A stretch of 64,000 nt of DNA from Phyllostachys edulis (GCA_036346405.1 CM070546.1:106584826-106648825), one strand, 5' to 3'; positions 1 through 13,203 are shown, counted from the first letter of the stretch. Translations and numbers: made by a program. Notes: generated by a model from the sequence alone, not told the origin.

Positions 1-860
1 ATTCCATCGGTCGCTATCATCACTTTATTCCCCATACTATTGTTGTCACATCGTTGTCTAATGCATGCATACGAATATCAATTAGCTCGCGTGGGGAAGG
101 ATTCCCTCCCGCGGCGGCTGTAAATTAGAGAGCGAGCGAGCGCGATTTCGTTTCACTGTCGCACGTTTGCACTCTCTTTCGGTCACTCTCTTGCTCTTTC
201 GATTATATTTTTAGGGACATTGTAGAATTATTAACTGCCGTCATTAGAAGCCACTTTAGCAGGTAATTTTTATCTCTATCGATTTTTTGTCGTTCGTAAA
301 TCCTTTATTAACTGCGTACTTAAGTAGTTGTAATTTTTCAGGCACACCTATTATAGACGTTCTGAAATTTCCGTAGGAAAATCTATTTGACTATATTAGT
401 CGCATTTAATTAGCCGCACTTGAACTTTATTAGTCACATTTGCTATGTTAAGCCAACGGTATTGCAATCCCTCACTGCTTCAGAAGAATAAAACTCAATC
501 ATGCATGTACCATGGGATCAAGAGTAAAATGCTATCGCAGTATTAGAAAGTAGCAGAACTGCAGAAGTATAAGCCCAATCTTACATGACGTCAAAGAATA
601 AAATTAGTAAACTTGTCAATGTTTATCATTCTAATTCACTCTCACTTAAAAGCCTAAAATTAAAATATACTTTAGGCATGGATCAGAGAGCGAGGCCATT
701 AAATATGCTTATAGGTGTTTAGAGAAGAAAGCAATGTTTGTTGCGTCACCTGCTAAGCTTTTCTCTCCAATGCTCATGCAACTCTCTAGTACTACGTACT
801 GTTAGTCTTGATTATTTTACAGTGTTTTAGATGAAACATGCATGCACAACCCTACTCCCC

Positions 861-1078
861 GTACATTAATTTGTAGTGTTCATTTGGACGTAATTTTTAA
901 TTTGCAGAGCAGAGCATGTAAATCTTACCGATTTAACCTAACATTAAAATGCCCGTGCATCAATTCATTCTAATGCAATTAATTTAGTCCTGTTTAAATA
1001 GTCTTATTTAATTTTATACTAGTAAATTAGTGTACATTAATTTGTAGTGTTCGTTTGGTCATAATTTTTAATTTGCAG
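861..1078. repeat. Pair of 47-bp direct repeats
   Basis: A 47-base segment starting GTACATTAATTTGTAGTG and ending TTTGCAG at 861-907 recurs at 1032-1078 with three or four mismatches. The spacing between starts is 171 bp. The rest of 1-1290 is AT-rich with no gene I can support. The pair may belong to the flank of the decayed PMD gene or of an unrecognised element. Confidence 0.6.
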
Positions 1079-1300
1079 TATTTTATGGTATTATTAATCT
1101 TCTCACTAATATTCCGTTTATTCCATGTGTTGCAAGCCATATCTCTACCGGCGCTTTTGGATCACTTATACGATGAGGACCATCGGTGCAAGCTGTGAAT
1201 TGTCGGTGACGAGGATGGCCCTCCGCCCCTGCAGCTTCAGCCGGGGAGGGATTACTAGGAGCTGGACAATCGCTACACCCCAATCCTCTAGGGCACGGGC

Positions 1301-1781
1301 TTGTTGCCCCTTGCGAGGCTTCTCTCCGTCGGACGTCGGTTCACCCTAGACGCCAGTCTGCTGTCGGCACTTGTCGACAGGTGGAGACCCGAGACGCACA
1401 CCTTCCACTTTCGATGGGGTGAGATGACAGTCACTCTGTATGACGTCTCGTTCTTGACCAGTCTTCTGATCCGGGGTGAGACACTTGTTCCAGGCCCTCC
1501 GCCGGTGGACTAGAAGGCCAGGCTGGAACATCGGTTCGGCCTAGCTATTCTGGAGAGTGCACGTGGCGTCCCCCGGACTTGGCTAAGGCACTTCAGCCAA
1601 CGCCCGCAGGATGCACCTGACGAGGTCGTTAAGACACTCCTCGTTGCTTACTTTCTTCAACTCTTTGGTTGGGTCCTGTTTCCAACCACACAGGGTGATT
1701 GGTGCTAACCCAGCTTCGTCCGCGTCGCCGAGTCTTTGGTTGACGTGGAGGCTGGGCCGATGCCTCAGAATAGCTGGGGGT
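1301..1781 (+). pseudogene. Plant mobile domain (PMD / MAIN-like) pseudogene fragment
   Basis: In one frame the conceptual product reads RRFTLDASLLSALVDRW, then FHFRWGEMTVTLYDVSFL, then after a TAG at 1511-1513 LEHRFGLAIL, GVPRTWLRHF and LLVAYFLQLFGWVLFPTTQG. That order is typical of the plant mobile domain found in MAIN/MAIL proteins and in Mutator-like transposons. A second stop (TAA) follows GDWC near 1708. A further piece resembling the next PMD block (EAGPMPQNSWG) runs to about 1780, where a copia LTR begins. The domain is therefore broken by at least two stops and by an insertion. There is no convincing start upstream. PMD copies in grasses are very often transposon-borne, so a mobile origin is likely but not shown. 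Confidence 0.7.
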
Positions 1782-2345
1782 TGTAGGATCAAGGATGACC
1801 GACTAGAGGGAGGTGAATAGGAAGTTATCAAAAATATTGTGCTCTAATTGATAGTTTAAACAATTATGATCTTATCGAAGAATTACTAGCACAAGTTCAA
1901 GATCTATGATCAATATTTGCTAAAGCAACTCAAGATTATGTCAATACTAAATACAATTCTAGCTAAGCAATTCTACTCAATTAATTGCTAGAAATGTAAA
2001 TATGGAAATAGTAAAGACAAGAGACAAACCACAATAGAGACAAACAAATTTTTCCCATGGTATCGAAGACTTGCTGGTCTTTACTAATCTACATTGAGGA
2101 AACTTGAATGAATCAAGTTGGATCCACACAAGCACTTCTCTCGATCACTAGAGTTGCTCTTTCTCCTCTTCGGAGATGGTGAGCACCACACCAATTCACA
2201 AAACTTTGCCAGGCCATTTCACAATCATATATGAAGTGATCGCTGTGCAAAACCTTCTCCAAACCGTCTAGGTGCTCGCAAACACCAAGAGTAACAAATT
2301 GAAGGCTTGCTTGAAGATTATCAAGTGCCAAAGTGATCAACTAAT
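1782..2345 (-). mobile_element. Ty1/copia (SIRE-like) LTR fragment, minus orientation
   Basis: The stretch begins TGTAGGATCAAGGATGACCG and continues ACTAGAGGGAGGTGAATAGG. This is the reverse complement of the LTR 3' terminus seen at 56175-56220. It sits exactly where PMD similarity stops, so it is read as the 3' edge of a minus-strand copia LTR. The inner limit near 2345 is an estimate, because the other LTR end and a target duplication were not found. Confidence 0.6.
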
Positions 2346-4350
2346 GATGCAATGCACTTGAATGCCAAAGTGACCTAAGATTTTAGGTGAATTTAGGTAA
2401 AAATTTTAGTTCATTTGGAGTTCATAAGAATTTTCTACACATTTTACAAAGTTAAAGTCATTAATGTACAAATAAAACAATTAACAAAGATTTTATAAAA
2501 ACAAAACTTATTTAAAACCTAATCCAATTAAAAGTACGTTAAAAATGAAAACTAACAAAATTGATTTCATCCAATTTGGAGTTAAATTGAATTAGTTATG
2601 AATTTTTCAAGTTATTTAAATTTTCAATTCAACTTTAAATGTTTCAGATTTCTCAAAGAATTAACAACTTTTCTCACTCACTCGCAGCTAGCCAAAGAGA
2701 CAAACAAGTGGGACCGGGGTCAAGGGTTTGACCCGATCAAAGTTGACTCGGTACCGGCCGAAACTGCATTGAAAGCGTATTCAAGAGAATACGTCTCCCA
2801 ATTACCCAAACGAAAACCAATTTGAGCTTTAAACGGATTACGTTTCCTTTAAGAGAAAACGTATTACACAATTATGCAGTCACTTAACTGGCCCTATGGC
2901 CCACATGTCAATCACTCAAAAGTTTAAACGTTTTTCAATTAAATTCCTAAACGTGTTTTAAATTAGTGGGACCAACGTGTCATACAATGATTAAGAACAT
3001 AACTAAAAACTAATGGCGGTCATTACCCTATTTCTACCAACGGTATGCCAGAGTTTCTGCGTGCGGCGGCGCGGCCGTGTGAGACGATCCGGCGAAAGAG
3101 ATGATCTCCGGGCCTGCGATCAACACTAAAAGGTGCGAAGACCTTCGCGGACTTGCTCGTGGTGGCGGGAAGCTCAGAGGTCGCCGGCGGCGAGCTCGCC
3201 ACGGTCGGAGGCGGAACCAGAAAGTGGCGCTCGAGGAGGCGACGCTCCGGGCGTCGAGGAGCTTCGGGGAAGGTGGCTTTGGAATCGCCCGATCACCCGG
3301 ATCACAGCGCCCTCAACACCGACGACGGAAGAAATCAGAGATGGCCGGAACACAGAAGGCGGCAAACCACCGTGGTTGGAGAAGATGGGCCCGTGCACCC
3401 TCGGCGAAGCCAATAAAGACAAAATAACTTTGCCTAAGAACTCAATGAAACATTGCGATCTCAATGGACACGGTGACACAAAGGATTACTCACCGGAGCG
3501 CTTATGCACTATGTGGCCATGGCTACCGGCCGCGAGGACGAAGATAAGGTCCCTGGCGATTTAGTGGATGGCAAGGTCTTGGACCAGCAAAAACGGGTGC
3601 AGCACGGTGAATGGAGTGCGGTGGTGGACCTCGGTGCTCACGGAAAGCTTCCACACGGCGGTGCTCCACCGGTCTTCTTCCTCGGCCAGAAAGAAAAGAT
3701 GACCAGAGAAGGCGAAAAAGAGAACGAGGAAGGAAATGGATGGGCTTGGGGTGATGGTGATGTCCAGGCGATACCCTAGAGACGGACACGCAGCACCAAG
3801 TGTCAAATTGGCGACACGGTGGCACGCATGCAGAACGCCAAATACGCAGCGAAGCGGCGCCGAGGAAGACGGCCATCGTTTCGTACCGGGTCACTGTCGA
3901 GAGGAGAAAGGAGAAGCGGCTCGGTCGGTTTGCGTAGGCGAGCGGTTCCGATCGGAACGGCTAAGCGAACGGGTGAGCCAGACCTGGGTTTGGGTCGGAC
4001 TCGGGTTTGAATCAGGCGATGCGGTGCGGTCGAGCCATAACGCGGTCGGGTCCGGTCGGTTAGGATTCAGATTTGATTTAGTTTGACCGAAATACCAAAA
4101 CATTTGACCGGTCGATTAAAAATAGAAGAAAATTTTGAAAAATTCTAAAAAATTTTGTGAACATTGTGAGAATCAAATATGACTTAGGAAAATTATTTTA
4201 AAGCACTGTTCGTACTAAAATTTGTTATAATTTAATTATTTTTAAAACTGCATTACTAAAATAGTTTGAATTTTGGTGAGATCAAAATTACTTTTAAAAT
4301 TTTGTGAAACATTATATTAATTCATGATAAATAATCTAGTATTTAAATGC
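2346..4350 (-). mobile_element. Ty3/gypsy LTR fragment, minus orientation
   Basis: Scattered blocks match the minus-oriented solo LTR at 43297-46533: GATTTTAGGTGAATTTAGG near 2380, ACAAAATTGATTTCA near 2557, the tract around 4085-4140 rich in TTTGACC and AAATTCTAAAAA, and ATTATATTAATTCATGATAA near 4311. The middle (3050-4000) is GC-rich and opens several overlapping frames in both directions, none with a recognisable domain, so no gene is called there. Both boundaries are estimates. It appears truncated near 4350, where plus-oriented LTR sequence takes over. Confidence 0.5.
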
Positions 4351-5331
4351 TCAGGTGGTGGTGTGAATCCGGAGGTAGTGCCCTCTTCTCATCATCATAC
4401 ATCATATGGTTGAGGCAAGTGCAAGTAGTGGGTAATACATACGAAGAATAGTCATGATTTGTTAATGATTTACGAATATGAATTTTTATTCATGAACTTG
4501 CTGCTGGTTGCTATATGCTTATGTTGATTAAATGTATAGGCTCATTTGCATCATTACATTTATCCTTGAGACTTGGACTACGTGGTAGAAAAGTAATGAT
4601 ATATTTGAGGTCCCCGTCATGTATTAGATGGGCATGAGGTCCCCATACTCGTAGAGTGTGGGCTTAAGGTTCCTGTGCTAGAAGGCACAGACATGGGTAT
4701 GCATCGACGGATGTATACTCCGTATTATCGGTAATTGCAAAGAGAAAATAAATGTGCATTTGTGACATTTGCATTGCATGGCAGTAAAAGTTGAACAGTT
4801 ATGAAATTATTGTGGATGACTGTATGTCAGCAATTTTTACTATTATAATCAAAGCCTGCTTATGAGGTTTGGTTTATTGTTTTGATTGTACTTTGTTGAG
4901 TCATAGATTCACGCTTGTTGTTATGTTTTGTTTTAGGTACATCTTGTGAAGGCGACATGCATGGGAAGGGCTAGAAAAATTTGATGCACTCCACCGTGTT
5001 AAACACCATGCTTATTAATTCAGTCACTTAAGTTTAATTGGAGGAATCTACCAGAGAACGTAATTTTTCATTATGATCATGTTCACCCTTCGAGGTGTAT
5101 TTGTTTTCCTGTAATAAAGTCGGATGGTGATTCCATGGTAAATTTTATGATTATGTTTTAAAGTTTAATATATTATTATCTTGCTCGAATACTCGTTAGA
5201 TGTTTGGAATCCCTCTAATGGTTAAAATTTCAAAGGAGACTCTGTCGAAATAAAGAGAAAAATCTTAGCTTAGTATTTTGTTATGTTATTTTTAGTAGCA
5301 TTCTAGGCTCATGTTGAGCTGAGGTGTTACA
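4351..5331 (+). mobile_element. Ty3/gypsy LTR 3' part, plus orientation
   Basis: The segment ends in GAGGTGTTACA at 5331, the usual terminus of grass gypsy LTRs (compare GGGGTGTTACA at 49866-49875). Before the end it carries the same style of text, TTCTAGGCTCATGTTGAGC, as TTCTAGGCCCTTGTCGGAC at 49846. No primer-binding site follows, so the internal region is absent. The start near 4351 is inferred from loss of similarity to the preceding fragment. Confidence 0.5.
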
Positions 5332-5333
5332 CC

Positions 5334-6945
5334 TGACTCAACCCCCGCCGTGCCCCAGGGGGGCAGACTCCCTCCGCGCACCACATGTGAAATCCGGGCC
5401 CCCAGGGGCACGGATTAGGCAGTTCGGCCCCCAGGGGCACAACAGAGGCATTGACGACGCGGGACAATGTCGTGCCTTGGAGGCACGGTAGTGGGTTTAT
5501 CTCAGGTGGGTTTAAAAAATGGATTAAATTTTTATACTATTTGACACTTTAAAACATTATTTGAAACACTATTTAACGATTTTTTCTTCTCGTTTTTTGC
5601 CTCGCACTGCAGCTTCAAATGTATTATCACATGTACCAAAAAAATCATAATTTTTTCACATGAAATCACAGCTCAGCACAACACACACAGCTTCAAACAT
5701 GGGTGTCTACCGTCGCCATCGCCACCCTTCACTGCCCTCGGCGGCTCGGTGAGTTGATAGACGGTGCATGTGAAACACTATTTGACGTGGTGGCGACGGG
5801 CAGTAGTACACCGTCACCGGCCGCGACGGCGGGGGTGCATGTGCACTCATGCTTGGTGCGATTGCGCGGGCACTCCTTCCCATGCTTGTTGGATTTGGTA
5901 CATATGATAATACATAAAAAAAAAATCAGGCATAAAAGGAAAGCGCGTGTTGGATCTAATACATTCTTTGTTAATTTGAAAATCAGGCATAAGGTATAGG
6001 AAATCAGACATGCTTGGTGTTGGATTTGGTACATTCTTTGTTAATTTGTCGGTTTAATGTGTACGATGTTTTTTTAATGAAGTATTGTACCACATGCTAG
6101 ATAAGTATATCTATGAACTAACTGGGAGAAATGCTTGGTATGCAGATCATATAATACTGTAACCATACATTTCAACTCGTGTGCGAATGTACAAGAGCGA
6201 GACTGCGATGACGACGCGAGCAAGTAGGCCACAACCTAGCCCTAGCAAGCACCAGATCACCACCGTCTATCGACTCACCGAGCCACCAAGGGCAGCGAAG
6301 GGTTGCAATGGCGACAGTTGACACCTATGTTTGAAGCTACGTCTGTTGTGTTGCGCCATGATTTCATATGAAGAAATTTATGAATTTTTTTCTGGTACAT
6401 GTGATAATACATTCGAAGCTACGAGTGCGAGGAAAATAACAATAAGAAAAAATTCAAAGGAAAATTTTATTTTTTAAAGCGGTAAATATTGTTTCAAATA
6501 GTGTCGAATCAAACCCATAGTCGTGCCTCCAAGGCACGGCATTGGCCCCACGTCCGTGCCCCAAAGGCACGGCAGTGCCTCTGTCGTGCCCCTAGGAGCC
6601 GGACTAGCCTCATAAGTGCCTAGTAGACCTGTTCAAACATCGGGCCGAGCCTAAAAAGCCTGATCTCAAACGGGTAGCCCAGCCCAACCCGACTCAACTC
6701 GAAAAACGCATTTTCCATTTTTTTAATACTATTTTAATTCTTTTTTTGAATAAAAATTAATATTTAATTCATTTTGAGAATAAAAATAGTTTTAATTATT
6801 TTAATTATATTTCATTGGGCTTTCGGGCCCAAATTTAAGTCTCAAGCCCGATAGGCTCTGGTTGGACTGCCTGTAAACATATCAGGAACCTAGATTTCAC
6901 ACGTGGTGCCTTAGGGCACGATAGAGGTTGAGTTTGTCCCCCTAG
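5334..6945. mobile_element. Long-terminal-inverted-repeat (Mutator-like) element
   Basis: The left arm (about 5334-5765) is an inverted copy of the right arm (about 6262-6945). Matching pairs include CTCAACC with GGTTGAG at the outer ends, CACCACATGTGAAATC with GATTTCACACGTGGTG, AGGGGCACAACAGAGGCA with its complement near 6575-6597, CGTGCCTTGGAGGCACG on both sides, and GATAGACGGTG with CACCGTCTATC at the inner ends. The right arm is interrupted at about 6628-6886 by a small second element. Between the arms, about 500 bp show no coding function that I recognise. No transposase is present, so it is non-autonomous. The left end abuts the gypsy LTR terminus and may have been trimmed by it. The arms are studded with short CGTGCC/GGCACG hairpins. 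Confidence 0.65.
6628..6886. mobile_element. Small hAT-like MITE inside the right arm of the long-inverted-repeat element
   Basis: The insert splits the arm between ATAAGTGCCTAG and ATTTCACACG. Its ends are loosely inverted (GACCTGTTCAAACA on the left against TGTAAACATATCAGG on the right), and CCTAG is repeated at the two borders. Inside it is AT-rich with GGGCCGAGCC and CGGGCCC blocks, as in some grass hAT-derived MITEs. Class assignment is tentative. Confidence 0.4.
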
Positions 6946-7563
6946 AGACCGAACATGGCTATGCTTGGACTACCGGCAGTTCTGTGATGACATTTTTGTT
7001 GTTGACATTGAGAGAAAATCAAAATTACTATTAACGCCGTCACCAATGTCAGATCAGCCAAAAACTCGAAATCCGCTTGGAGCAGTTGGATTTTAAACAC
7101 GCCAACAATTCAATCATTGCACCAGCTGGCAGGGGCAAATACAATGAATAGAGCTATAGAAGTCTCTACAGCCGGGAACGATGAACCACAAAAATCAGCT
7201 ACATTTCCCAACCGAACTAACCTAAAAAAGGTCAAACTCAAGGATAACTGAAAGTGAATACAAGGTGCCTCCAAAACTATTCAACTTCCGGGCAACGAAG
7301 AGATTCGTCTTACAACAATTTCGGTTTGTAACTTTACCAACAGAATGTCCAGCACCAAGTGCTTAATATGTACATCATTCACTACAAGTGTGTTTTGCAC
7401 AATTACACGTATTCGTACAACAAAATAAATGCTACAGTAATAAAACACAATGAAGCAGCTAATGTTATCTAGCAACAGGACTAGCTTAACAGGTGAAACT
7501 GACCTCATGGAACAAGAACTTGTACATACCCATTGAACAAAAGGAAAAAAGTTGACCTGCGTA
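6946..7563. other. 3' flank and probable 3' UTR of the NLP gene
   Basis: This stretch lies directly downstream of the NLP stop codon on the minus strand. It is AT-rich and shows no domain-bearing frame. Part of it is presumably transcribed as the NLP 3' UTR. I did not find a clear polyadenylation signal on the minus strand, so the transcript end is not placed. Confidence 0.4.
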
Positions 7564-10500
7564 TCAACCAGAGCTTCCACAAGAACTACCAAGGTGTGCC
7601 GCAACGTCGCTAACCAACAGCCTGATGACATGGCTACCAGAATGCCGGGAGATCTCCAGGCATTCTTCCAAGTCTGCATTGCACGCCAACTTCACCCACT
7701 CATGATCATCATCAAGATACTTGATATCAAACATGCCAACATCCATCTTCAGCCTTTTGGCTACATCATCTTTCAATACACTAACACTGCCAGAACATGG
7801 GAAGCGGAACCTTACAATGTCTTCCTTAAAACTCGCCTTTATTGTTACAGTCCCTGAATTTTGCATCAACATCAAATTGCTGGGAGGGGCTAATATTGGT
7901 TGGTCAACTGCTGAAGTGAAGAGATTCTTCAAATCCTTGGAACTACCAGAATCCTCAACGAGCATCCTGGAAAGTGGTAGCTCTGGTTCTTGGAAAGGCC
8001 CTTTTGTGAACACCTCCGGATTTGGTTGTGGTTCCAAGAATGTTGAAGCAATTGGCTTGCAGACGAATGTCTGGTTCGCAGGACTTCCCTGGCACGATCC
8101 CTCTGAAGTACGTGAATTTATACTGCCTTCTCCGGATGAGCTTCTCGAGTGAGAAGCTTTGTCTGCTTCAAGCTGGACATTGTTGCTATTGTCTATAAAT
8201 CCTTGCTGGGACATGAGTATACCAAAGTGGCTAGCATTTTCTAGTGATTTTTGCAAAGATGAATCTCTGTCACCGTCAACAGCAGGATTTGAAAATTCTG
8301 CAACTTTACTTTGACTTGCTTTCTCTATATTGGGAGAATCTGATGAAGGGCCAACAGGAATAGGAAGAGGACCTGTGATAGATGTGAGATTAAATGCCGC
8401 ATCTGAGCCTTGAACAGACTCAATTACCTGCTTTAATTTCGAGAGAGACCGGTTGACCTTGTTGATCTTTCGAGATGGCCAACGAGAAATTCCATGTTGC
8501 CTGCAGATGCGCTTCATCGTTGTGGGACACACTGTCAAAGTGTCAAATAGAGGAATATAATTTAGTTAATGACAATAGTATCCAATAGTGGACCCCCCTC
8601 TATACTGCTATCATCATTGCAAGATCCAATGTTAAATGCATCTAGTCCCTCTTTTACACTCAGAAAGGAAGTTGATAGCAAAAAGGTTTCCAAAATAAAA
8701 GAAGGCGTCTCACAAAATACACCATTATTCATGTACAAGCCCAAAGAGCCTCTAGGCAAAAAGAAATATGGTGGTCATTGAGCAAATACATACAACTTTG
8801 TTTCTGTTAGAGAATCACACCAAACAAATCTGATTGAGGCCATTGGCGGTATCCAGTGAAGGCAGGCATATCAACAGAACTTTTTTTGCTAGGTTCTTTC
8901 TACATATATGACAACTAAATTCCTCATTGTTTCCACTTTAACCAACCATTGCATGACATATGACTATATGACTAACAATCCTTTTCATAATGTTCTATGT
9001 TCTGATGTCAGAAATATTCCTTTTCATACAGTATGCGCCTGTACCTTAATCATGTCAAACATTAAATAATCAATTTTGCCTCCCTAGAGAACTCCACATC
9101 TTTTCCATAAATATCCTTCCTGGATGAAGAACACTGTATTGCGAACCACATGTACAAATCCAAAGCACATCTTTTTATTTTACTAGTCTGTGCAGAAGAC
9201 AGCACATTGATTGATCCTACTGCATAAATGCATGAATGCATCCTGAACTATAACATGTGCGGTTCAAGTTTACCTAGACACGAGGAATATGCAACAGTAG
9301 ATCTTGTTTCAGTCTCAAAGACAATATATTACAACAAGTGATCATCCTTCACTCACCAATGTACTCTATTCAACACAAACCAATATGAGATATCAACTAC
9401 AAATAGCACCAGCATCCGAAGAGAATAACCGTACAACATGCTTCATATGAAAAGCTTATATGTTTTTAAAAACAATTTTTCCTACCCTACCATGATGTGT
9501 ATCAATGCTAAATGGGACAATCGCCATTTCTCCTAATCGATTCCTTCCAATTCCAAAATCCAAATACCTCTACCGATCCTACATTCTGCAACTATAGATT
9601 TCAACAAGAATAAGTGCCGCTTATATCTGTGAAGAACGTAGGCACAGTTTCATAACACAAAGAAACTGAAACTAAGATCCCAAATGTCAACTACACCAAA
9701 ATGGTATTTGCAGAATAAATAGAATATCACAGCACATGCATGCAACATAGAAGCTCAAATCTGCATTCTGCTGCATTTCAGCGCTAAACTAAATAAACAC
9801 AGATCAGGTTACCGATTCGAAATTTCATTGTCATGTATACTAGACAGGACTAGGTTGTCAAATTACACATGAGTTGAGTGTGGTCATCTTAGAGTTAGCA
9901 ATCAGAAAGAGTGGGGCACAAAAGCAGGGGCATTGTAAACTTAAATATTAGAAGCGTACCACCAAGGCTTTTTGCTGCATTTTTCAGGCTTCCAGAAAAG
10001 TATTGCTGAAGAACTTCTAAACTGATTGTTTTTTCAGCTTTTCCTCGTCTCCTTTCAGGGGGTTTGTTGCTTTTGTGAGGCAATGAAGAATCAGAAGCAC
10101 CACTACCATTTGGTCTGGAAACAGATGTGCCATTGTTTTGAGAGTTGTCATCAGCCAGCAAAAATCTCTCTGAAACTTTGCTATTCCCTTTATCGAGCTC
10201 GTAGAGTCCTCCGTGTGTATCACCTTCAGGTGATTCACGAAGGCAACCTTCAGAGTTCTCGAAATGCACATTTGTCTTGGAATCTTCATTTTCAATTATT
10301 AGCACATTACTAATTTGAAGAGAAGCTTCATTAGAGTCTCCATTGCCAACTACCTTTAGACTACGAAGACACTGCTTCATCAGAGCTAATATAGACTCTA
10401 ACAAGGCGTTTTGATCATCTTCGTCTCTACAACTGGGTGGCAGGAAAAACTCTAATATGTAATCATCATTTCCAGTATAAGAACTTTGCAAACATATTGC

Positions 10501-13203
10501 AAAGCAGCCAGCCAATCCAAACATACGAGCATAGTGTACAAGGGGATACTCCAATTTACAGAACTGACTGATATCTTTTGAAAAGCAAGGTCTGTGATAG
10601 ATAAACGCCTTCCCAGAAACTCCTTGTCCCTTCTGTAGGTGATGTTCTACACAGGCATCTCTGAATCCCCACATACGAGCATCAATAACATGAAATGCCA
10701 CATCACTGGTTGACATGCAGACCTCCCCCATGCAACTTCCATCAAAGCTCAAGCAACTTTTCTTCACGCCACCACCATGCGCCAATACACTTCGATACTT
10801 GCAAGGAACCCATGTTTGTGATAAAGGAAGCTTGTGCTCTTCACATACGACTGTCAGGATCTCCAGTATCTCCACCAGAGCAGATTGACGACCTTCATTA
10901 CATATCTGAGTACGCAAGAAATAAACAAAAACATAAATAACCCCCATAGTAGAAACAGGAAAAGTTATTCATCCAGACTGAATGAATGCTCACCTGGACA
11001 TTTGGATGGTCCAATATCTCAGTGCTTTTAAGATTTACTGCCTGCAGATAGCACAAAAAATATTACTAATATGTAAGAGACGCAAGGGTTCAACAAAATT
11101 TATACTACATGTGGTTGCTACAGCTAGTGGTCAAGGATATAATGTCCACATATCCGAGCAGTATCACCTGAATGTTCATGTGACATACAAAAAACATACA
11201 ACAGGCAAAGAAAAGACTAACCTCAAGAGCTTTACAGACTTTATCGACCTCACAAGCATAGTTCATCTTCTTTGATGTCATTATAAGTTCAACAACGGCA
11301 ATACATGATTGAACAGAAGGATCAAAAACAGGCAGGGCAACAGTACCATGAACATTGTAACTGATCGCATGGTTAAGGCGTGAGTACTCAGTACTGCGAT
11401 AATACTGCACATTTGGTGTCCACTCAGGCACCTTTTGCTTGTAGACACGCCCAGGTAGCCCCAGCTCTCCGGCATTATCTCCATCTACTGAGAACATGTA
11501 CATCATGGATACAGCCCTGTACTGAAGTAGCCCAATGCTCTGGTGATCAAGTACGAAAGGTTGTCCTGACGTAGTAAGCACGTAGCGGTCTCCATTCTTA
11601 ACCGGTGCCCAAACCTGGGCCAACAGATGTTGATCTGTGGACTCCTTGAAGTACCTGAGAGCTCGTGTAAGCCTCTCTTTGAACAAGCAAGCGCCATCCG
11701 TGCTATTGTCATCCAGAGATAGGTGAAACTTGCATTTGCTGTTAATCTGTTCGACTCTCTTACTTGTTGTGTCCGAATTCCCTAGATAGCAGAAGACAAT
11801 GCAATATCGTAAGGAAAAAGAGGCTAAGAACATGTATAAGAAAGGAATACCATTGCTAATTAAATGAACAACAGGTTTTGCTATGCCCGACCATTTCAGT
11901 CTAAAACCTAGCGCTCATGTGACAAGCAAATCCCTATTTCAAGAAGGAAAAAAATGTATATGTTTTTTAAAGCCATCAAGTTTGTCCCACACATTCCATC
12001 ATCAATTCAAGACTATTTCTGGAAACAAGTCCTAGTTTATTCAGCACATAAGTTCAGTTCATCTCATTGTCCCGATTTTAAATACTGTAGTATAATGGGA
12101 CAAAGCAAGGCGTTATCCAACTGCTTCAACTTTGAATACAATCTAGTACCGTCCATGGCGTCATAACCCACCACTACATCTAGTAAATTACCCAAGGTTA
12201 CTTTGGAGGCACCACACCACCACAAATAAGGGACACCGCAAAAGGTAGACCATGCATTGGATAAACAAATGACTCGGGCAACAATAGCACACGAAAATGA
12301 CCCTCGTTTTGTATGCACAGTTCATTAGCAAGTACTATTCCTACCTCGCAGTGGAAACCAATTAGCCATCAACCAATCTTACCAATCATTAGCATTTAAA
12401 ACCACGCATTACCCCCACCAAGTCAGACAGAATGAAAGCACGCTGATTAAACAAAGCGAGCGTATCATTGAAACAAATATAACTTTACACCATTTTATCC
12501 ATCTTCTTGCAGTAGCAAGTACAAAGATTCTATTTCCTCCCAAAATCGATAAGCCAAATCTTATGCAACAAAGAAGCATGCCAAACGAAGGCAAGAAAAT
12601 CAAACACAAAGCTCGGAAACTTCGTGGATCGTACAGCAAAGAGAAGATTAGCGTCCTAACGACAAGAATAATAGCAAGATTCCATCTGCCCCTCTGTTCC
12701 AGCTTTGGAACAGAAATATTCCAAGGAACCAATCGATAAGCCAAACCAAAGATAAGAACAAAATCACAAATCTCCCTAAACGTCTCATTTCTCCTCTAAT
12801 CGTTCCAAACCGCACGATCCAAGAAGAGAAAAATGAAGTAAGGTGGACAGTCCAACCGAGTCCAAGAAGGCTCACCGGAGCGGGCTCGGTGGACCTCCTC
12901 GGCGACGGCGGCCTCGGGCGCCGCGGCGGCCACGGCGAGGGCGGGGCCCACCTCGAGCGGGAACAGCTGGCGGTCATCGAAGAGCCAGAGCGGCGAGGGC
13001 GGCGTGAGCCACGACGAGGATGCCGCGGGAAGCGGCGGCGGCGGCGGCGATGCGGATACGGAGGAGAAGAGCGGCGGCGGCGACGCGGAGACGGAGGAGA
13101 AGAGCAGCGACGTGGTGAACGAGTCGAACGGCCACACGTCTCCCCCGCCGCCGCCGTCCCCACCTGCGGCGGCTGCGGAAGAGGAGGAGGGGTCAAGGTC
13201 CAT
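7564..13203 (-). CDS. NLP: NIN-like protein (NLP) nitrate-responsive transcription factor, NLP3/NLP7 type
   Basis: Five exons with GT-AG introns join in phase: 12876-13203, 11222-11781, 10994-11041, 9960-10905 and 7564-8531, giving 950 codons (949 residues plus TGA). The start is the ATG at 13203 (MDLDPSSSS); the open frame runs eight codons further upstream but only from GTG. Residues 110-300 carry ERLTRALRYFKEST, then AQVWAPVKNG, then ELGLPGRVYKQKVPEWTPNVQYY, the conserved NLP N-terminal GAF-like region. FRDACVEHHLQKGQG follows in exon 4. The RWP-RK domain spans about residues 604-655 and is split by intron 4: KNAAKSLG lies before it and CPTTMKRICRQHGISRWPSRK after it. The PB1 domain is about 856-934 (FDIKYLDDDHEWVKL). 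Family knowledge: NLPs bind nitrate-responsive elements and shuttle to the nucleus on nitrate. Ser157 in YFKEST appears, from memory, to match the kinase-targeted serine of Arabidopsis NLP7. Nothing disrupts the frame, so it looks functional. Confidence 0.93.

Noticed and set aside
3101..4103. Several overlapping frames of 60-143 codons in GC-rich DNA
   Set aside because: No domain, open in many frames and both strands, and inside a region similar to a gypsy LTR.
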